From Nocardiopsis sp. NRRL B-16309 (GTDB taxonomy: Bacteria > Actinomycetota > Actinomycetes > Streptosporangiales > Streptosporangiaceae), in contig NZ_LGEC01000148.1 in NCBI RefSeq assembly GCF_001279585.1, positions 1-64,000 on the forward strand: a stretch of DNA of 64,000 nucleotides. Direction: 5' to 3'. Below the pieces are notes generated by a model. It saw nothing but the letters and a program-made list of their open reading frames with translations. It had not been told where the DNA came from and did no database searches. Below are positions 60,289 to 64,000 of this stretch, piece by piece. How positions within the stretch are numbered: the stretch's first letter is position 1; each line of letters starts with the position of its first letter. A program made the translations under genes and the position numbers.

Positions 60289-60828
60289 TCATCCCCGCGC
60301 AGCGCCACCGGCCGCCGCCCCGTCCAGGAGGCGGTGGAAACGGACCCTGTGCACGTACACGCCGTTGATCGGCCCCCACCGCTCGACCGCCTCGCCGGAC
60401 CGCCAGCCCTGGGCGGTGTAGAAGCGGCGCGCCCGGTCGTTGGCCGAGAGCACCCACAGGACCGCCTCGGTGTACCCGCCCGCCGCGAGGGCGTCGGTGA
60501 CCGCGCCCATCAGGCGCTGGTTGACGCCGGTGCCCCACACCTCGGGCACGGAGTAGAAGGCGGCGACCTCCGGCACGTCCGGGGCGTCCTCCAACGGGCC
60601 GAAGTTGGCGAAGGCCACGACGCTCCCGGCCTCCTCGGCGACCAGCATCGCCTCCCGCGGCCCCTCCGCGTCCCCGATCCACCGCGCCCAGCGGTCCGCC
60701 CGGCGCCCGGTGTCCATGCCGTCCAGGAAGCTCTGCGGCATGATGCCGCGATAGGCGGCCCGCCAGGAACGGACCTGCACGCCGGCGACGGCCTCGGCGT
60801 CCCCGACCCCTGCTCGGCGAATCCTCAT
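60289..60828 (-). CDS. GNAT family N-acetyltransferase
   Basis: The 179-residue acetyltransferase has RRAGVGDAEAVAGVQVRSWRAAYRGIMPQSFL at the N-terminus (in parts), AAFYSVPEVWGTGVNQRLMGAVTDAL near 90 (acetyl-CoA loop variant) and LWVLSANDRARRFYTAQGWRSGE near 124. The substrate is unknown. ATG 60828 with AGGA; the frame continues upstream with no coding signal. Confidence 0.9.
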   Translation of the reverse strand: MRIRRAGVGDAEAVAGVQVRSWRAAYRGIMPQSFLDGMDTGRRADRWARWIGDAEGPREAMLVAEEAGSVVAFANFGPLEDAPDVPEVAAFYSVPEVWGTGVNQRLMGAVTDALAAGGYTEAVLWVLSANDRARRFYTAQGWRSGEAVERWGPINGVYVHRVRFHRLLDGAAAGGAARG

Positions 60829-61015
60829 GGCGCCATCCTGTCGCCCCCGCCGGCCGCCGACAAGGGGCACCAGGGGCGGGAGGAGCACGGGAGACGGCGC
60901 GGGACCGGGGCCACCCGGTACGGGCCCGCCCCGCAAGCCGACAGGGAATGCGCGACGCGCGGCATCGGGCGCGCGGCGCACGCCACCTGGCGCGGGACCT
61001 GCCCGGAGGCCTCGC

Positions 61016-61276
61016 CTACTCGGCGACGGCGAAGCCGCCGTAGTCCTCGGCGAGCGCGCCCAGGTGGGGTTCGTCGAACACCGCCGGTCCGCCGTGCGGG
61101 CCGGTCAGCACCTCGATCACCCAGTCCGCGTCCTCGGCGTCGTCCTCCCCGGCGAGCATGTCGCGGTGCACCCGGCACGGCTCGTAGCCCTGCTCCTGGA
61201 GCTGCTCGGCCAGCTCGACGGCGTCCTCGCGGTCGTGCAGTGTCACCATGACCGCGCCCCGCGAACCCTCCGCCAT
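61016..61276 (-). CDS. Small acidic hypothetical protein upstream of ileS
   Basis: The 86-residue protein contains VMVTLHDREDAVELAEQLQEQGYEPCRVHRDMLAGEDDAEDADWVIEV (in parts), an alternating strand-helix pattern like a small ferredoxin-like or SPOR-like fold. A similar small gene divergent from ileS occurs in related genomes. Function unknown. ATG 61276; the upstream frame overlaps the ileS leader and is not used. Confidence 0.75.
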   Translation of the reverse strand: MAEGSRGAVMVTLHDREDAVELAEQLQEQGYEPCRVHRDMLAGEDDAEDADWVIEVLTGPHGGPAVFDEPHLGALAEDYGGFAVAE

Positions 61277-61321
61277 GACGGCCCCTCTCCGAAATGGCGC
61301 GGTGGCTCCACCGCGCTGCGT

Positions 61322-61327
61322 TATCCT
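61322..61327 (+). promoter_or_regulatory. -10 hexamer of the ileS leader
   Basis: TATCCT, matching TAnnnT, predicts an RNA start near 61334 just before the T-box stem I region. Confidence 0.45.
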
Positions 61328-61333
61328 GGCTCC

Positions 61334-61641
61334 CAGATGGTGTCGATGGGGACGAGTAGTGCTGGCCCCGACCGGACGGACCACAGCCTAGAGGGCCGGG
61401 TCCGGCCCAGCGACCCGGGGACGGTGGGAGCCCGGGGGTACGACCAGCGCGAAGATCACCCCGGAGCCGCCGGAGGAACGGGCCGCCGTCACCGCGCGCC
61501 CCAGTAGAACCGGCACAGCGCAACGAAGTGGGATCCGCGACAGGCCGCCCGTCGGTCCGCGCACGGATCCAAGGAGGGTGGTACCGCGGGGCCCCGGCCT
61601 CGTCCCTCCGTCAGGAACACCCCTGATGGAAAGGTACGACG
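61334..61641 (+). promoter_or_regulatory. T-box riboswitch leader of ileS
   Basis: The invariant T-box sequence AGGGTGGTACCGCG is at 61575-61588, inside an antiterminator-type stem GGAGGG/CCCTCC (61573-61578 with 61603-61608). The stem-I start GGGGACGAGTAGTG lies near 61348-61361 and an ATC isoleucine codon at 61455-61457 is a candidate specifier. There is no U-tailed terminator before ileS, so control is probably translational, as known for actinobacterial ileS T-boxes. Exact stem boundaries are not determined. Confidence 0.88.
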
Positions 61642-64000
61642 GTGGCCAACGACCCCCGGCCCGCATCCCGCGCGCTGCCCCAGCTGCCCGCGCAGATCGA
61701 CCTGCCAGCGACGGAGCGCGAGATCCTCGGCCGCTGGTCGAAGGAGAACGTCTTCGAGCGCTCGCTCGACCAGACCCGCGGCGGACCCAACTGGGTCTTC
61801 TACGAGGGTCCGCCCACGGCCAACGGCCAGCCCGGCGTCCACCACGTCGAGGCACGCGCCTTCAAGGACGTCTTCCCGCGCTTTCGCACGATGCGCGGCT
61901 TCCACGTCGACCGCAAGGCCGGCTGGGACTGCCACGGCCTGCCCGTCGAGGTCGCCGTGGAGAAGGAACTTGGCCTGTCCGGCAAGAAGGACATCGAGAC
62001 CTTCGGCATCGCCGAGTTCAACGACCGCTGCCGCGAGTCCGTGCTGCGCAACGTCGACGCGTTCACCGCGATGACCGAGCGCATGGGCTACTGGGTCAAC
62101 ATGGACGACGCCTACCGCACCATGGACCCGCAGTACGTGGAGTCCGTCTGGTGGGCGCTCAAGCAGATCTGGGACAAGGGCCTGCTGGTCCGCGACTACC
62201 GGATCAGCCCGTACTGCCCGCGCTGCGGCACCACCCTGTCCGACCACGAGCTCGCCCAGGGGTACGAGACCGTCACCGACCCGTCGGTCTACGTCCGCTT
62301 CCCGGTGACCTCCGGCCCGCTGGCCTCGCCCGAGCACCCCACCTCCCTGCTGGTGTGGACCACGACCCCCTGGACGCTGGTGTCCAACACCGCGGTCGCG
62401 GTGCACCCGGACGTGGAGTACGTGGTGGCCACCGACGGCAACGAGCGGCTGCTGGTCGCCCGCCCGCTGTTCGAGAAGGTCCTCGGCGAGGGCTGGGAGC
62501 TCACCGGGGAGAGCTTCGAGGGCGACGAGATGGAGCGCTGGAACTACCAGCGGCCCTTCGACCTGGTGGACTTCGACGAGCCCGCGCACTACATCGTGCT
62601 CGCCGACTACGTGACCGTCGAGGACGGCACCGGCCTCGTCCACCAGTCGCCCGCCTTCGGTGCCGACGACATGGCGGTGTGCCGCGCCTACGGCCTGCCG
62701 GTGGTCAACCCGGTCCGCGCCGACGGCACGTTCGAGGCCGACCTGGACCTCGTGGGCGGAGTCTTCTTCAAGACGGCCGACAAGACGCTGGTCCGCGACC
62801 TCAGGGACCGCGGCCTGCTCTACCGGCACCAGAGCTACGAGCACTCCTACCCGCACTGCTGGCGCTGCCACACCGCCCTGCTGTACTACGCGCTCCCGTC
62901 CTGGTACATCCGCACGACGGCGGTCAAGGACGAGCTGATCGCGCAGAACGACGTCACCCACTGGGTGCCGGAGAACGTCAAGGAGGGCCGCTTCGGCGAG
63001 TGGCTGCGCGGCAACGTCGACTGGGCGCTGTCCCGCAACCGCTACTGGGGCACCCCGCTGCCGATCTGGGAGTTCCCCGACGGGCGCCAGATCTGCGTGG
63101 GCTCCCTGGAGGAGCTGGGCCGCCTGAGCGGGCAGGACCTGTCGAACCTGGACCCGCACCGCCCGTACGTGGACGACATCGTCATCCCCGACCCGGACGC
63201 CGACCCCTCCCTGCCCGAGGAGCAGCGGGTGGCCCGGCGGGTGCCCGAGGTCATCGACGCCTGGTTCGACTCGGGGTCCATGCCGTTCGCCCAGTGGGGC
63301 GCGCCGCACCGGAACGCGGACACCTTCCAGGAGAACTTCCCCGCGCAGTACATCTCCGAGGCCATCGACCAGACCCGCGGCTGGTTCTACTCGCTGCTGG
63401 CCGTCAGCACCCTGGTGTTCGGCCGCAACTCGTTCGAGAACGTGGTCGTGCTCGGCCACATCCTCGCCGAGGACGGCCGCAAGATGAGCAAGCACCTGGG
63501 CAACGTCATGGAGCCCATCCCGGTGATGGACCGGCACGGCGCCGACGCGCTGCGGTGGTTCATGCTGGCCAGCGGCTCGCCGTGGACCGCCCGCCGGGTG
63601 GGCCACGCCGCCCTGGAGGAGATCGTCCGCAAGGTGCTGCTCACCTACTACAGCACCGTGTCGTTCTTCACCCTGTACGCCAACGCCGGCGAGGGCTGGG
63701 ACCACTCCATGCTGGAGAAGGCCCCCGCGCCCCAGGACCGCCCGCTGCTGGACCGGTGGCTGCTCTCGGAGCTCAACGAGGTCGTCCGCGACGTCACGAG
63801 TGCCATGGACGCCTTCGACACCACCACGGCCGGACGCAGGCTGACGGCGTTCGTCGACGACGTGTCCAACTGGTACGTGCGCCGCTCCCGCCGCCGGTTC
63901 TGGGGCGGGGCGAGCACCCCCGAGGGCGCGTCGGCGTTCGCGACCCTGTTCGAGGCGCTGGAGACCGTCACGCTGCTGATGGCGCCGATCGTGCCGTTCC
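61642..64000 (+). CDS. ileS: Isoleucyl-tRNA synthetase (5' part, runs off the window)
   Basis: The visible 786 codons encode a class-I synthetase of the type-2 (eukaryote-like) branch: HIGH motif as GPPTANGQPGVHH (residues 56-68), CP1 editing region with TSLLVWTTTPWTLVSNTAVAV near 235 and GADDMAVCRAYGLP near 340, WFDSGSMPFAQWG near 540 and the KMSKS motif as GRKMSKHLGN (residue ~614). GTG start with GGAAAGG 7 nt upstream. The end lies beyond 64000. Confidence 0.95.
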   Translation, partial: MANDPRPASRALPQLPAQIDLPATEREILGRWSKENVFERSLDQTRGGPNWVFYEGPPTANGQPGVHHVEARAFKDVFPRFRTMRGFHVDRKAGWDCHGLPVEVAVEKELGLSGKKDIETFGIAEFNDRCRESVLRNVDAFTAMTERMGYWVNMDDAYRTMDPQYVESVWWALKQIWDKGLLVRDYRISPYCPRCGTTLSDHELAQGYETVTDPSVYVRFPVTSGPLASPEHPTSLLVWTTTPWTLVSNTAVAVHPDVEYVVATDGNERLLVARPLFEKVLGEGWELTGESFEGDEMERWNYQRPFDLVDFDEPAHYIVLADYVTVEDGTGLVHQSPAFGADDMAVCRAYGLPVVNPVRADGTFEADLDLVGGVFFKTADKTLVRDLRDRGLLYRHQSYEHSYPHCWRCHTALLYYALPSWYIRTTAVKDELIAQNDVTHWVPENVKEGRFGEWLRGNVDWALSRNRYWGTPLPIWEFPDGRQICVGSLEELGRLSGQDLSNLDPHRPYVDDIVIPDPDADPSLPEEQRVARRVPEVIDAWFDSGSMPFAQWGAPHRNADTFQENFPAQYISEAIDQTRGWFYSLLAVSTLVFGRNSFENVVVLGHILAEDGRKMSKHLGNVMEPIPVMDRHGADALRWFMLASGSPWTARRVGHAALEEIVRKVLLTYYSTVSFFTLYANAGEGWDHSMLEKAPAPQDRPLLDRWLLSELNEVVRDVTSAMDAFDTTTAGRRLTAFVDDVSNWYVRRSRRRFWGGASTPEGASAFATLFEALETVTLLMAPIVPF

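Overview
This 64-kb window is chromosomal DNA of a very high-GC actinobacterium. Gene content and order (hisD-C-B-H-priA-F ... hisI ... trpC-B-A ... lgt ... gltB-gltD on one side; dnaE ... rluD-lspA-traR ... ileS on the other) match the conserved his/trp/lgt/glt and dnaE/lspA/ileS neighbourhoods known from Streptomyces, Thermobifida and Nocardiopsis. Nocardiopsis or a close relative is the best guess; this rests on layout and protein character, not on a database search.

Layout. 1-2.3 kb: a DinB/maleylpyruvate-isomerase-type protein, a terpenoid-cyclase-like repeat protein and a DUF2784 membrane protein. 2.6-8.7 kb: glutamate synthase (gltB then gltD, minus strand), with a putative promoter about 440 nt upstream. 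9.2-13.7 kb: a DUF43/BpsA-like methyltransferase-fold protein and two tandem paralogous single-pass membrane proteins. 13.8-16.5 kb: lgt plus an extracytoplasmic thiol-redox pair (DsbA-like and MauE/DoxX-like). 16.9-23.3 kb: trpA, trpB, trpC, a block of small membrane proteins (two CD225/dispanin proteins around a DUF2752 protein, an HGxxPAAW protein, a Trp-associated membrane protein) and hisI. trpE is not at its usual place next to hisI. 23.4-29.3 kb: a SIS-like protein, a heterodimeric ABC exporter pair and a secreted peptidoglycan-binding protein. 29.6-35.6 kb: the main his operon hisD-hisC-hisB-(53-aa membrane protein)-hisH-priA-hisF. 35.8-42.5 kb: ferritin, a LON-N-domain protein, YbaK, long-chain acyl-CoA ligase, a DUF2567-like protein, a DinB-like protein and a PadR regulator. 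42.7-46.3 kb: dnaE. 46.7-48.4 kb: an XRE/DUF397 pair and an orphan. 48.7-58.1 kb: an accessory-looking run (EEP-family protein, chorismate mutase with an apparent leader-peptide attenuator, thioesterase, GNAT, AraC, AzlC/AzlD, a TPP enzyme, LysR, EamA). 58.2-64 kb: rluD, lspA, a TraR/DksA zinc-finger protein, a GNAT, a small hypothetical and ileS, which runs off the end and is preceded by a T-box leader.

How it works together. Most of the window is amino-acid biosynthesis: ammonia assimilation (gltBD), histidine (seven genes; PriA should also supply the missing TrpF step), tryptophan (trpCBA) and the chorismate branch point (aroQ). Two RNA-level controls can be read: a T-box at ileS and a probable attenuator at aroQ.

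The most unusual signals are (i) a recurring leaderless-start architecture (-10 hexamer TAnnnT, then 6-7 nt, then the start codon) at about a dozen genes, (ii) a ~165-bp dispersed element present twice, with imperfect terminal inverted repeats whose bases co-vary between copies, one copy supplying part of a stop codon, and (iii) a 470-bp hairpin-rich spacer inside the his operon between hisD and hisC. I see no complete transposase, integrase, CRISPR array, rRNA or tRNA gene.
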